A stretch of DNA of 64,000 bases from Toxorhynchites rutilus septentrionalis (Eukaryota > Arthropoda > Insecta > Diptera > Culicidae), in the NCBI RefSeq assembly GCF_029784135.1, contig NC_073745.1, positions 102,938,125 through 103,002,124 of the forward strand, in the 5' to 3' direction. Below, one piece after another: positions 19,562 through 30,815 of the stretch (positions are counted from its first letter, which is position 1; each line of letters begins with the position of its first letter). Below the pieces are notes generated by a model. That model was not told where the DNA came from. It was given only the letters and a program-made list of their open reading frames with translations, and made no database searches. The position numbers and the translations under genes are program-made.

Positions 19562-19721
19562 CGCGACACGACGTTAAAAACCGATCAGAGAAATAAGACT
19601 TTCAACTGTACTAATTGTTTTGAAAAGAATCAGAGCACTGTGGAAACACGTCTGCAAAATGTGTCTCACCACCAGAATACAATAATGACACTTCGTGCTG
19701 CCTCCACCTTTCGATCGCCTT

Positions 19722-21166
19722 TATATACAGCCATTCCAAGCCAAACCGATATAGTGATTCTCAGATTTTCGAGAAAAGTGGTAGTTTTGTTCTTTATCGC
19801 AAAACATTAGACCCGTATTTTTTTATTTTTTCAGTTGGGTGACCATTTCCATTTTAAGGTTGTCCGAAAAATCTTTTTCCGAAAAAACTTTTTCCTCTTT
19901 TTTCCAAAAATAACTTTTTTTCATAACTTTTGAACTACTAAACCGATTCAGATGATCGACATATCAAATTAAAACCAATCACCTGTTTTTTTAAAAAAAT
20001 ACTACACCTGCACAAAATCCGAATTCTGTTCTCGTTATTATTGATTGCATTCGATTGCAATTGATTGCAACAATAAAATTTTCATGATCTCGGGACCAAG
20101 GGCGCTATATTTTTTGATATTTTTCCTGAGAAGCTGAGTATTTTTCACATAATATATGTCGAAACCAGCGAGGCGTTTTTTCGTTTTTGAGTTATGATTA
20201 TCCAAAGTTAACCGATGGTCGAAAAAATCACTTTTTTTTCCAAAATTGGCTTTGTCCAAAAATTTATTACTTTTGAACTACTGGACCGATTCAGATGATC
20301 GATATATCAAATTGAAGCCAATCAGCTGATACATTTACAATTCTAGTCGCATACATCCAGTCTAGTCGCATAGAAATATTGAACGAAGACTGAAAACATG
20401 TTAAATTTGAAAAATCGTAACTTAAAAACGAAAAATAACACATCTTTGATTTTTAAATGTGTTATGTAAAAAACCTCAGCTTTCAAGAAAAAATATGAAA
20501 AACATTGTTTACATTGGTCCCGAAACCATGTAAACTATAAAAAACTAATAGGAAGGCTAATATTTTTCAAAAAAGACTTTCTAATTGGCTTTAGTTTTAT
20601 GTGTCGATCATCTGAATCGGTCCAGTAGATCAAAAGTTATGAATTTTTGCGTTGGAAGAGGAAAAAATTGATTTTTCGAACCATCGGTTAACTTTGAAAA
20701 ATCATAACTCAAAAACGAATAAAACGCCTCTCTGTTTTCTACATATGTTATGTGAAAAATCCTCAGCATTCGAGAAAAAATATAAAAAATATAGCGCCCT
20801 TGGTCCCGAGACTACGGTAACAATAAAAAACGAATACAATCAATAATAACGAGAGCACAATTCAAATTTTCTGCAGATACAGTGTTTTTTTTAAAAAAGA
20901 CCAGGTGATTGGTTTCAATTTGATATGTCGATCATCTGAATCGGTCTAGTAGTTCAAAAGTTATGAATTATTGAAAAAACTCATTTTTGGAAAAAAAAAA
21001 AAAAAGAGGAAAAAGTTGATTTTTCGAACAACCCTAAAATGGAAATGGCCACCTAAATGAAACAATAAAAAATACGGGTCAAATGTTTTGTGATAAAGAA
21101 CAAAATTACCAATTTTAACGAAAATCTGAGAACCACTATATCGGTGTGGCATGGAATCTATATATA
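19722..21166. mobile_element. 1.4-kb foldback (long inverted-repeat) element
   Basis: Left arm 19722-~20340 and right arm ~20580-21166 are imperfect inverted copies of each other. Matching landmarks include ACCGATATAG...GATTTTCG with CTATATCGGTGT, the TTAGACCCGTATTTTT segment with AAAAATACGGGTCAAA, and TAGCGCCC/GGGCGCTA. The unit with CCGATTCAGATGATCGA occurs twice forward (19951, 20288) and twice reversed (20601, 20928), so each arm is itself a two-unit repeat. The ~240-bp centre holds a further diverged unit. Both ends carry TATATA. No coding capacity is seen. Confidence 0.75.
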
Positions 21167-21781
21167 CGAGGGTCACTATTTATATTTCGGGAATTGGCAC
21201 CACTGATGTCATGTGAGTCCATCTGACGGTTCCATCGTAAAGTTTGACATTTTCGACGATATACGTACTCAGAACATTTTGTCATACGGACGCTATTTGT
21301 TTATTTTATATTTAGTTGAAAGTTTGGTCTCGGCAAAAAAATGGAACTTAATCGTGAACATTTTCGTGCGATGATTTTTTACGACTTTCGACGTGGATTA
21401 TCACAACAAGAGTGCGTCAATCAACTTAATTTGACTTTTGGCGATGAAGCTCCATCAAAAACCACTGTGTATCGCTGGTATAGTGAATCGACTGTAGTGC
21501 CAGAAAACATCGATGCTGTGCACGAAATGATTAAGCAAGATCGTCATGTAACCTATTGTGAGATTGAGGCATCCCTAAGCATTAGTTCTACCAGCATATA
21601 TGCGATTTTACATGAACACTTAGTTGTGCGAAAATTATGTTCACGTTGGATCCCACATAATTTGACAATCGCTCAAAAAAAGGCTCGTGTCGATTGGAAT
21701 AAATGCTTTGAAAATTGGTTTAAGCGCATGCAAAAGTGTATCGATCATCGTGGCGATGATGGCGGACTCGGAAACTACTGA
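21167..21781 (+). pseudogene. mariner transposase remnant with internal deletions
   Basis: A left terminal repeat starting CGAGGGTCACTATTTAT follows a TA at the foldback edge. The ORF (ATG 21341, 146 aa) begins MELNREHFRAMIFYDFRRG and has the paired helix-turn-helix region expected of mariner. It loses a segment after VYRWYSES and then jumps from the QKKARVDW block to a C-terminal CFENWFKRMQ block. The whole DD34D catalytic core is therefore missing. The right terminal repeat was not found. Non-autonomous relic. Confidence 0.75.
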
Positions 21782-21809
21782 ACCGATCAACATTAAAATT
21801 GGTATGTAG

Positions 21810-22400
21810 GGGTTTTTGAGGCCGGGGAAGGTGATAGTTTGAGAGCCCTCTCCCCTCTCTACAAATTAGACACAAATTTCTACATTACTCGGGAATTAAT
21901 CAAGCAAATGAACCGAAATTTAGCATATTGAAGGTTTTAGGGAGCAATAAATGTTTTTATGGCGGTTAGGCTCTCCACCCCCTCTCTAAGGAGGGGTTGC
22001 CATACAAATTAAACACAAATTTATGCAATACTCGAGAATTAATCAAGCAAATGAAATCAAATTAGGCATAATGAGGTTTTAGGGTGCAATAAATGTTTCT
22101 ATGATGGTTAGACTCTCCACCCCCCTCTCTAAAGGGGGGCTGCCATACAAATGAAACACAAACTTCTGCATTACTTGAGAATTAATCAAGCAAATGAAAC
22201 CAAGTTAGGCGTATGGAGGTTTTAGGGTGCAATAAATGTCTCTATGGTGGTTAGACTCTCCACCCCCCTCTCTAAGGTGGGCTGCCATACAAATGAAACT
22301 CGAATTTCTGCATAATTCGAAAACTAACCAAGCAAATAGAGCCAAATTTGTCATGCGAATGTTTTAGTTCAGCGAATAGGCTTAAAGTGTAGGAGAAGAT
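21810..22400. repeat. ~142-bp tandem satellite, about four units
   Basis: Units carry CTCTCCACCCCCTCTCTAAGG, CCATACAAAT, GAATTAATCAAGCAAATGAA and GGTTTTAGGGTGCAATAAATG in order. CTCTCC anchors at 21971, 22113 and 22255 give a 142-bp period, and the first unit is shorter. Units differ by point changes. No function is apparent. Confidence 0.8.
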
Positions 22401-22955
22401 AATGAAAAATATTTATCAGTGTGTTAAAGAAAACATGACAATTGAAAATTTTCGGAAAACTCTAAAGGAAAAAGGGAAAATTCGGAAAATTAAATTCCCA
22501 TATGTTCTACAATTACATAGTGACAAGTGCTGTTAGTCCATTTGATGTTTGCGCTAGCGAAATTGATCTTTGTAGGAAACTGAAAATGGATTTTAATGTA
22601 ATGAAACGCACTCCTATATCTTCTTCTATCTATACCAATAAAAAATATCGCCGAATGTGTTGATAAGAGCAGAACTCGAGGAAGGAATTGTCCGATATAG
22701 GGCTTTTGGTCTATCATATTTTCTGTATAAAACATTTATTCCATTCAACGGAGAAACATGTTATATGCAAGTGGTTAAAAAATATTGAACAAGAATTGTG
22801 TCTGAAAATAATCTGATATTATAATGATGAGTTTTGTTAGAAATACTGAAAATTTTACAGTAAAAGGTGAATTCAACGGGGTCGTTTAGAAGATCAATCA
22901 ACGAGCAGCTCTGATTAGAAAGTACCGAGTACCGTGCATGCGGGAACTAGCCCAT
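22401..22955. other. AT-rich interval, dispersed-repeat debris
   Basis: No credible coding region. The stretch ending near 22835 (CATTTATTCC...GTGTCTGAAAATAATCTGATATTATAATGATGAG) resembles sequence near 39940-40150 and 45360-45420, suggesting a dispersed non-coding element. Confidence 0.4.
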
Positions 22956-24708
22956 TTTGACGTAGAACTACGTCTTTCAGGAAGGGTACCAAATCAGAAA
23001 ACAGGTCACGTTTTTATGATATAAAATAAAAGTTAATAACTATTTTCACAGCGAACGATGTGAATTTGCATACCAAACGAATCGGAGATTTTCTAAGATT
23101 AGTTTGATATGCTATACATTCCGATTCCCTATTCCCTAAACGGTTTAAATTAACACGTCAATCACCGGTTACTAACAGTATAACATATGATGTTAAAGGT
23201 AACTATTATAAGCATATAAGCTTATAAGCATTCCCTCTCGAATAAAAATACCTTCCACTACTGGAAGTTTTTAAACGAATTAGGACCATCGTTTCTCAGG
23301 TCCTAATACGTTTAAAAATTTCCATAGAGTCGCTAAAAAACCGCGGCACCCAACTGGAAGAATTCCTTTCCTCCCATACATTTGCTCTGCGGATTTGTGT
23401 GCCTAGTGGCACGGACGGGATCCTGACATAGGACTGTGATTGTGTGTAGTAATTGCATTTGAATTGAGTTTTTTCGTTGTTAAAAAACTGTATTTTATAT
23501 AACGAGCAAGTAATATATGCGTTCTCAACTTATTTGGTATAAATAAGCCATCCTCGATTTGAAAATACACCACTTTTCGTTTGGTGATCATCGAAGCAAC
23601 TTCGTTGCCGGTGAGCGTCTAGCAGGAGCGGAGTATCTTCCTCAAGAAAAAATTGTAAGGGGTTGTATCAAGGACACGACCGCATATTTTCGACGTAGAA
23701 CTACGCAATTATATTATGCAATCCACTTGTTTACCACTTCGAATATTATTTAAGAATGCATCGAAACTTTTGTAATAGATTATGTTCTTCATTACAAATA
23801 AATTTAATGAACGCCCTTTTACGTTTGATATGATGCCTAGGACTACCAAAATATGTGAACGGAAGTTCAGTTTAGTTGGCAAACGATCATTGTATTTTAC
23901 ATTTCTATCTGAAATTATTGCACATCTCATGTTTACTCTAGTATCTGAAATGACGATTTCCCCAGGTTTCTCAGTTTAAAAGTAGTTTTTAGGGGAACGT
24001 ATTCCGGTCTGCACAACGACAAGCGAGTACAAAAGTACTCAACACCAAAAAATACACCCGACTTGCATGTATTTGCAAAGCGGATTTCCCCAGGCACATT
24101 GATTTTGAAGTCCGTGTTAAGGAAACACAGCTCGGTGGGAACATAAATACCCCCGACTTGCATGTATATTTGCAAATCGGATTTCCATATGTACAACGAT
24201 TTTGAAGTCTGTGTTGGGGAAACTGTAAATCGGGCCAATCAAAACTTGACAGTGAGGGCGTTTAGATAACGCGTGACATTTTACAGTTATTCAATTGTTC
24301 ATCTCATCATCATCTATCATCTATCAATTGTGATAGACGCGTAGAAATATTTCCTATCAATTGATGCAAACATTTTTCCGATCTGCAAAGAAATGTTTGA
24401 GTTATAAGCATTCGAAATACGGGTAGGGTTAGCACACAAATCGACAGAACAAACGTATGGGAAAAAAGGAAGTTCTTCCAGTTTTCATGAATTTAGACCG
24501 TAGACTATACATTACAATTCGCTAATCTATAGATTTGTAATGTATAGCATATCAAACAAATCTTAGAGAATGTCCGATTCGATTGGTATGCAAATCATGA
24601 GATTTCGTTCACAGTGAAAATAGTTATTAACGTTAACTTTATTTCATAGAAACGTGACCTGTTTTCTAATTTGGCACCCTTCCTGAAAGACGTAGTTCTA
24701 CGTCAAAA
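22956..24708. mobile_element. 1.75-kb element with ~172-bp terminal inverted repeats
   Basis: The left end TTTTGACGTAGAACTACGTC through ATATGCTATACATTC (22956-23127) is mirrored by 24537-24708, sharing TTTCAGGAAGGGT, AAAACAGGTCACGTTT, TAATAACTATTTTCAC and TTGCATACCAA. The interior has no transposase. It contains a second copy of the GACGTAGAACTACG motif at 23692 and a two-unit repeat at 24045-24235. No target duplication was identified with confidence. Probably a non-autonomous DNA element, but the family is not recognised. Confidence 0.65.
24045..24235. repeat. two-unit ~105-bp tandem repeat inside the TIR element
   Basis: CCCGACTTGCATGTAT...TTTGCAAA(G/T)CGGATTTCC...GATTTTGAAGTC(C/T)GTGTT occurs twice (starting near 24057 and 24162) with moderate divergence. 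No other role is seen. Confidence 0.6.
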
Positions 24709-25640
24709 GAAGCTGAAGAAGTTTAAAGCCTCTTAAAAACAAAAATGGAATGTAATGAAACCACAGTTAGGAGCTTGCTAGCAAGCATAGAACAACGAGT
24801 GGACATCATATATGCCTAATGCAGATTTCCCACACATATACACACGGCTCGATAGAATGTTAGAGGCGAATGAACTGAAAAATTTAAAGCCTCTTTAAAA
24901 CAAAGAATGAAATGGAATCGATAGAATGGAATGAATGGAAGATATTGTGAAACACATTCACTACACATCCTAGAAGAAGATGAAGCCCTCTGTATCAAAG
25001 TGTGCTACGACAAAGGTGTTCCAGCAGCATACGGTAACATTTTGTGCTAGTGCGGATATGGAAGAATATCCATAATTTTGGAATACGAACATTCACTGCA
25101 TTTATTTAGATGCAGTGAATTTAGATTTTTAGATGATATCTTTCATGGAAGTATGTCTTCGAATCGCAGTACGAAAACCTTACTGTTGCAAGTTCTGGGG
25201 TTGTCTTTCGTTAAATATATAATATATTAGATGTACGATATATTATTCATTTAATATGTTAATATGTTAATATATATCTATCTAATATATAGATCTACAG
25301 TGTCGACGTCTGATAGCGATATCCTCTCTAAATACATATCCATTTAGAGAAGCATATTATTCTGTATCAGTTTACCAGACCCGAAGGCAGTTTAAATTGC
25401 TTAAATTTTATATGATAATTAAACTACTGAAGTAGTAAAAATAACTAATTAACCAAAAAGTTATTTAAAAAAATTCGACCCATTCTATTATAATATCCGA
25501 AGCGATACACACGCGGATTGAATATTATAAGTCCGTAGTTCCACGTAAAAATGCGGTCTTGTCCTAGATATAACCCCTTAATTTTTTTTTATGTTGGTAC
25601 GACCTTAACACGTGCATCTGTCAGGTTTTAGTGCAATCCG
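24709..25640. other. AT-rich interval without genes
   Basis: Holds a TA-rich tract (25214-25300) and, at 25532-25592, a reverse-oriented relative of the ACGACCGCAT...GACGTAGAACTACG motif. No coding region is supported. Confidence 0.4.
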
Positions 25641-25659
25641 ATCATTAGTGTCTGCCTGT

Positions 25660-25980
25660 GCGTCGCAAACGGCCGCCATCGCACCAAGCTCGAATTGTAC
25701 TGAATTATTTGACCAAACATCAAGTAAATATCATCGAACAACCACCGTATTCATCTGATATGGACCCGTGCGACTTTTTTTGTTCCCCAAGTTGAAGTTG
25801 CCACTTCGTGGAAAGAGATTTAAGTCGATCGAGGAGATCAAAGAGAACGCTACGAGGGAACTAAAGGCCATCCCTTCGTCGGCCTACCAGGGATGCATGG
25901 AGCACTGGGTCAAGCGTTGGAACATGTGTGTTGCTTCAGATGGATCATATTTTGAAGGAGATAAGATTAATTTGCCAGAA
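25660..25980 (+). pseudogene. Tc1/mariner-superfamily transposase C-terminal fragment
   Basis: Translated pieces read HRTKLELY, then YLTKHQVNIIEQPPYSSDMD with PCDFF (the third acidic residue of the catalytic triad is the D of CDFF). After a frameshift they continue FPKLKLPLRGKRFKSIEEIK to FEGDKINL. Stops and at least one frameshift break it, and the N-terminal half is absent. The family normally cuts and pastes at TA. This is a dead fragment. Confidence 0.75.
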
Positions 25981-26059
25981 ATTGACCCCTATTTTGTTTT
26001 GTTTGAAAGTTCCCGGTACTTCCTTATCATAGTACTATCCATGGCAAATCAAGAAAATT

Positions 26060-26230
26060 TCCAATCCAAAAAAATCCTTCACCGATCGAGAATTGAACCC
26101 AACACCTATATCCTTATCAGCCTTGAAATTACAAGAGACTACCCGCAGAACCCAACACCTATATCCTTATAAGCCTTGAATTTACAAGAGTCTTCCCGCT
26201 TTACCAAATCCTTGGTCTGCTATTGCGATC
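26060..26230 (-). repeat. duplicated ~65-bp segment with tRNA box-B-like sequence
   Basis: AACCCAACACCTATATCCTTAT...TACAAGAG occurs twice, at 26096-26140 and 26148-26190. The minus strand of the first copy reads GGGTTCAATTCTCG, close to a pol III B box. It may be a tRNA-derived SINE fragment, but no clear A box is seen. Confidence 0.35.
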
Positions 26231-26940
26231 GTTCTCAAACCCAGACAGCTGAGCAAACCCAAGCCAATTCTTCAGGCCCTTCATAATCGGGGTACAAATA
26301 TATACTGGAACTCGCAATCAGATCTACCACAACCCAGAAAAAATCTCGTTATAACCATCCACTTAACAGATAAGTTCACGAGTATTCCTGTCTATCCCTA
26401 GCAACATTCCAGTTTCTTCATTAGACCCTTCAAATGAGTTTGAGTGACACAGGAAGTTCTACAAAACTTAGGGAAAAATGTATTTATCGGGATCTGCAAT
26501 CAGATCTGCCACAACTTTGAAAATGTCGTTGTCATCATCTACTGAACAGAAAAGTTCACGAGTATTCAGGTTGGACTATCCACAACTTCATTCCAGTTTT
26601 CACATTGGACTCGTCGAAATAAAATCCATTACGATTTGAAATTCATTTTCTTATGCAAGTGTTCAAACGTTTGCATTGAAAAAATGGACAAAAATTACTG
26701 ACGAAACTACCATGCAGCATCAATCATAGTAACCCATTAGTCAGCAGAAAAAAATTGACAGCTCTATCAGTCAACTCTAACCGTGACGGCGAAAACCAGC
26801 CGCGGTGCCATGATTGATGCTAGGATCGTTAGCAAAATTTCATGCAGAACTGTCAGTGGGATACCCAATTCATGTGAAAACAAAGGGAAAATGTCAGTGG
26901 GATACTCGATATGTTGGCTCCTGTCAGTTCAATAGGGGTT
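26231..26940. other. interval without recognisable genes
   Basis: Moderately AT-rich. Contains two short related passages (GAAAAATGTATTTATCGGG vs GGGGTACAAATATATACTGG, each followed by GCAATCAGATCT(A/G)CCACAAC) pointing to an old duplication. Two copies of GTCAGTGGGATAC lie at 26854 and 26894. No coding support. Confidence 0.35.
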
Positions 26941-27740
26941 CAATAAAGACGTCACCCGGGTGGCGAAAACAGTGAAGATACTCCGTTCAGAAATGTGCGC
27001 GTTTAAAGAACGGTACCCCGCCGTTTCGAAAACTTCAAAGGATGCTGAAGAGGAAGATCGAGGGAAATAGGGCTACGTCGCTGCGTGCGCTTGGTCGGGA
27101 GGTCGATACAACCGGCCAAACAGTGAAAAAGTACCTGACGAACATGTACATACCTGTCAGGAAGCGGAAGTCCCGTCCACTGATCTCGGAGCTGCATACA
27201 ATGACGGAGCGGCAGCGGCTGAATAAGATGGTCATGTCGATTTTTCCGGTGATTCGCGACGTGGTGAAGGACGACTAGACCTATCTTACCCTGGATGACA
27301 ACAACTGGCAGGGCGCTTCATATTTTACTTCCCCCACGAAGGAAGTGAGCTCCGAAGTGAAGTTTATTTCACACACCAAGTTCCCCAAGATAGGGCTGCT
27401 GTGGCTAACAATCGGCGAGAAGGTGATGTCAAAGTCGCTCTTCTTTAGCTCCGGACTGGCCGTGAACGGGGAAATTTATAGTACGAAGTGCTATAGGTGA
27501 ACCCGCCCAACGTCCCTAGCTGCGTCCGATCGAGAATTTCTGGGCGAACCTGAAGCGTAAGATCTACTCCAACAATTTTGTTGCGAAAACTGAGAAGGAA
27601 TTGATAAATAAAACAAAGAGAGAACTCAAAAACATGTCTACACACAAATATTCGCCCGCCATTGCGAATGTTCCGGTTAACTGCCGGAAGGCCGATCGCA
27701 GGGGCGTACAATTTTTTGCAAGTAAGCTAATATAATTACC
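26941..27740 (+). pseudogene. Tc1/mariner-superfamily transposase relic, multiply broken
   Basis: An HTH-like N-terminal part is readable from 27042 (LRALGREVDTTGQTVKKYL) to a stop at 27278, then TYLTLDDNNWQGASYF (first acidic residue region) and KFISHTKFPKIGLLW. After further breaks come an ENFWANLKRKIYSNNF-type block and the C-terminus near 27700. The block order matches mosquito Tc1/mariner transposases with long D-D/E spacing, but the exact subgroup is not assigned. Several stops and frameshifts exclude function. Confidence 0.65.
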
Positions 27741-28335
27741 CCTCATGGGAAATTTATGAAACTCAATTATCTATCTTAGTTTTTTTATCACCATCCGAAA
27801 AAAGTCCATTTTTTACGTTTTACAAACGTTATTGTTCTTTTTCTAATATTCGGTATCCGGCCGCATAGGCAGGATAACGGATTGTTACCGAATATCCGTT
27901 TCATCTCTAGATAAGACTGTTGTTGAGTGCTTCCCGGTTGGAAAACAACTTCCTGCTCCTCGTTGCTAGGCCTCTCTGCTAGCTGACAGAAGAATCACAA
28001 AGGGTTGAGTGTTGTGATGCAGTTTTCGCTTCTTTTCAGGAAATGAACAAAGGATATTAACCCATTAACCTAAGATTTAATTTTCAACAGAATGGAACAA
28101 ACAAATCTTCCTCGGGATTTAACTACACTGCTGAGCGTTCAAAAGCAGGGTATGGAGTCGGAGTCGAAGTCGGAAGGAATTCCATTGTATTAGGAGTTGG
28201 AGTCGGAATCGGAAAAAAATTCACCGACTACGACTTCCAGTTAAATCACCCAATAAAAGCAAAATATTTGGTTCATTAAACAAAAAATTGGTTTCATGAT
28301 CTCATTAACTTCCTGTTAACGTCCGAACCGTTTGC
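27741..28335. other. interval without recognisable genes
   Basis: Contains a short GGAGTCGGAGTCG-type imperfect repeat at 28155-28245. Nothing else is supported. Confidence 0.35.
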
Positions 28336-28623
28336 TTGTGTGTTGGTCAACCACAGCTATTTACTTTCTTTATACGCGAAAAGATAACGGTTAGCATGAC
28401 TGCTGAAATGCTCAAGAAGAGCATTGTGGTTATGATTATGAAAAACAGTATCCCGCTGATATGTCCCAACAGCTTTCATGGCTTTAAATGGGGAAATGGC
28501 AAGAAAACTTGGAATTTATTTTCAAAGCCAAAACATCGTTGCATTTTGATTGAAAAGGCAAGGATTAAAAATATGGACTTGCGAAAATCCGTTAAGAAAA
28601 AAATTGAATTCGTTGAAAATTAA
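28336..28623 (+). pseudogene. possible hAT transposase fragment
   Basis: 95-codon open stretch with SMTAEMLKKSIVVMIMKNSI, IPLICPNSFHGF and a basic tail RKSVKKKIEFVEN. The order (helix, short hydrophobic segment, PL...F...F, basic segment) resembles the region before the catalytic core in mosquito hAT transposases. It lacks any catalytic residue and is flanked by non-coding DNA. Assignment is from memory of family style and is tentative. Confidence 0.4.
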
Positions 28624-28927
28624 TTTGATACCGTAATAGTCGAAGTTGCCGATGTGTTTAAGATTTTCCACATACGTTGCGCTGTTACGCTCCACTTGAC
28701 GATTCGTGACGGACTGAATGGTCGTTCTGATACTACCTTGATTGGTAAAACGAGGTAAGTTACGTGAATTGACTAGCGTTGACTAACGAGGATGACTGGT
28801 GAACTAGTCCAGTCAGTGGTTATTTTAACTGACGCGACCAATGAATACGAATCTGCCTCTTCATTCAACAGACTCCAATCCAGACTTCCACTCCCCCTGA
28901 CACTAATGTTATACCCGCGTACACAAG

Positions 28928-29251
28928 TGAGAGAGAGAGAGAGTGAGTGAGTGAGTGAGTGAGAGAGAGAGAGAGTGAGTGAGTGAGTGAGTGAGAGAGA
29001 GAGAGAGTGAGTGAGTGAGTGAGAGAGAGAGAGAGAGAGAGAGAGTGAGTGAGTGAGTGAGAGAGAGAGAGAGTGAGTGAGTGAGTGAGTGAGAGAGAGA
29101 GAGTGAGTGAGTGAGTGAGAGAGAGAGAGTGAGTGAGTGAGTGAGTGAGAGAGAGAGTGAGTGAGTGAGAGAGTGAGTGAGTGAGAGAGTGAGTGAGTGA
29201 AAGAGAGAGTGAGTGAGTGAGAGAGAGAGAGAGTGAGTGAGAAAGAGAGAA

Positions 29252-29282
<31 letters not shown>

Positions 29283-29295
29283 GAAAGAGAGCGAA

Positions 29296-29345
<50 letters not shown>

Positions 29346-29396
29346 CGAAAGAGAGAGAGAGAGAGTGAGAGAGAAAGAAAGAGAGAGAGAGAGAGG

Positions 29397-29440
<44 letters not shown>
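28928..29440. repeat. (GAGA/GAGT)n microsatellite, ~510 bp
   Basis: Pure purine-strand GA with interspersed GAGT tetramers on the left and GAAA/GCGA variants on the right. It ends exactly where the R1-like element begins. Long open frames across it (Ser/Leu or Arg/Glu repeats) are artefacts. Confidence 0.97.
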
Positions 29441-29443
<3 letters not shown>

Positions 29444-29456
29444 AAAGTACCTGGGG

Positions 29457-30266
29457 GTGCAGATCGACGATCGACTGAACTTCAACAGTCACGTCGACTA
29501 CGCTTGTAAAAAAGCAACGAAGGCAATCAATGCACTGACACGAATCATGCCCAACAACTTTGGCCCAAGCAGCAGCAAGAGGCACCTCTTGGCTAGTGTC
29601 TCCTCATCGACACTACGTTACGGTGGTCCAGCCTGGATCGCGGCGTTAGAAACTCAGCGGAACACGAAGAGGCTGAATAGTACGTACCGGCTCATGGCGA
29701 TGCGAGTCGCGAGTGCGTACAGAACCGTGTCAACAGAAGCGGTCTACGTCATAGCCAGGTTGGTCCCCATAGACATCATCTTGGCGGAGGACAGCGAGTG
29801 CTATAGGAGGAGGGGAACCAGAGGAATCCGGAAGCTAATGAGGGCGGAGTCGATGGCTAGGTGGCAGCAAGAGTGGAGTGCCGCGCAAAACGGCAGGTGG
29901 ACGCACAGGCTCATACCGACACTAATGGGCTGGGTGAACAGGAAACACGGAGAGGTAAATTTCCATCTAACGCAGTTTTTGTCTGGTCATGGCTGCTTCA
30001 GGCAGTATCTGCACCGGTTCGGACACGCAAGATCGCCTCTTTGTCCGGAGTGTGGAAATGTGGAGGAAACACCGGAACACATCGTATTCGAATGTCCCAG
30101 ATTCACCACAGTGCGCGAGGGGCTGCCTACCCTTCATGCTGGGAACATCGTGGAGGAAATGTGTCGTGACGAGGGCACCTGGAACGCAGTAAACAGTGCA
30201 ATCGTACATATCATGTCCGAGCTACAGCGGAAGTGGAGGACCGACCAGCATGCGGATAACGCCTGA
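29457..30266 (+). CDS. R1-like ORF2 C-terminal fragment
   Basis: Open frame from the 5' truncation point (29442) to TGA at 30264-30266, about 270 aa. It starts in the RT thumb region (KYLGVQIDDRLNFNSHV) and runs through helical, Arg-rich sequence to a zinc knuckle C-X2-C-X7-H-X4-C (CPECGNVEETPEHIVFEC) near residues 200-217. It lacks the endonuclease and RT catalytic core, so it is a dead fragment kept open by youth. The clade call rests on the terminal knuckle context and the absence of RNase H. Confidence 0.7.
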   Translation: MQIDDRLNFNSHVDYACKKATKAINALTRIMPNNFGPSSSKRHLLASVSSSTLRYGGPAWIAALETQRNTKRLNSTYRLMAMRVASAYRTVSTEAVYVIARLVPIDIILAEDSECYRRRGTRGIRKLMRAESMARWQQEWSAAQNGRWTHRLIPTLMGWVNRKHGEVNFHLTQFLSGHGCFRQYLHRFGHARSPLCPECGNVEETPEHIVFECPRFTTVREGLPTLHAGNIVEEMCRDEGTWNAVNSAIVHIMSELQRKWRTDQHADNA

Positions 30267-30321
30267 CCATAAGAGATGAATAATCGAGACGGCTGTAGTA
30301 CCGGATAGTCCCCCCCCCCCG

Positions 30322-30815
30322 AGAGCCGCCGTGACGGAGTGCGCGTCATGTTGGAGGGCACTACCTAATCGGCGCTCCGCTGGGAAGAGAAATCCTGCGA
30401 GGGTGACTGTGACGGGGCGCGCGTCAAGTTGGAGGGCGCTTCCTAATCGGTGCACGTCTCGACAGGTAACCGGATACTGCCGCGGAGAACAGCAAAAATG
30501 CCTGCCTGGCAACGCCTGATCGTGGCCTGGATGGAGAAACACCGCGAAGGATGAAGCCGTGATCAAAATGGTGTATACCCCACGAGAGTAGCTGTGACGG
30601 AGTGCGCGTCATGTAGGAGGGCACTACTTAATCGGCACTCCGCTGGGAAGAGAAATCCTGCGAGGGTGATTGTGACGGGGCGCGCGTCAAGTTGGAGGGC
30701 GCTTCCTAATCGGTGCACGTCTCGACAGGTGAGAAATCCCGCGAGGGTGACTGTGACGGGTTGCGCGTCAAGTTGGAGGGCAATTCCTAATCGGTACACG
30801 TCTCGACGGGTAAAT
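30322..30815 (+). repeat. alternating ~70-bp repeats in the R1-like 3' UTR
   Basis: Five units with the core GTGACGG-(A/G)-(G/T)YGCGCGTCA-GT-GGAGGGC-CTA-TCGG occur at ~30328, 30407, 30592, 30671 and 30747. They alternate between a type ending CTCCGCTGGGAAGAG and a type ending CACGTCTCGACAGG. An A-B pair is duplicated, and a further B follows. May be structured RNA. Confidence 0.75.

Larger units (their letters stand above)
15188..19700 (-). mobile_element. Jockey-like non-LTR retrotransposon, 3'-truncated and interrupted
   Basis: Two-ORF element on the minus strand. A gag-like ORF1 lies at 18365-19561, followed by an APE-type endonuclease and reverse transcriptase ORF2 at 18393 down to 15188, split by a MITE at 15576-16120. 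The 3' UTR and poly(A) are absent because the R4 array begins right at the ORF2 stop codon. The 5' end is near 19700, just before a foldback element, and was not precisely located. Confidence 0.85.

Noticed and set aside
20038..20846. Short ORFs in both directions within the foldback
   Set aside because: Mirror images of each other from the inverted arms, Lys/Phe-rich low-complexity translations.
25214..25300. TA-rich tract as replication origin or matrix site
   Set aside because: Only base composition supports it; nothing specific in the sequence.
28865..29485. 206-codon minus-strand ORF of Ser/Leu/Thr/His repeats and a plus-strand Arg/Glu ORF
   Set aside because: Both are translations of the (GAGA/GAGT)n microsatellite; no non-repeat coding content.
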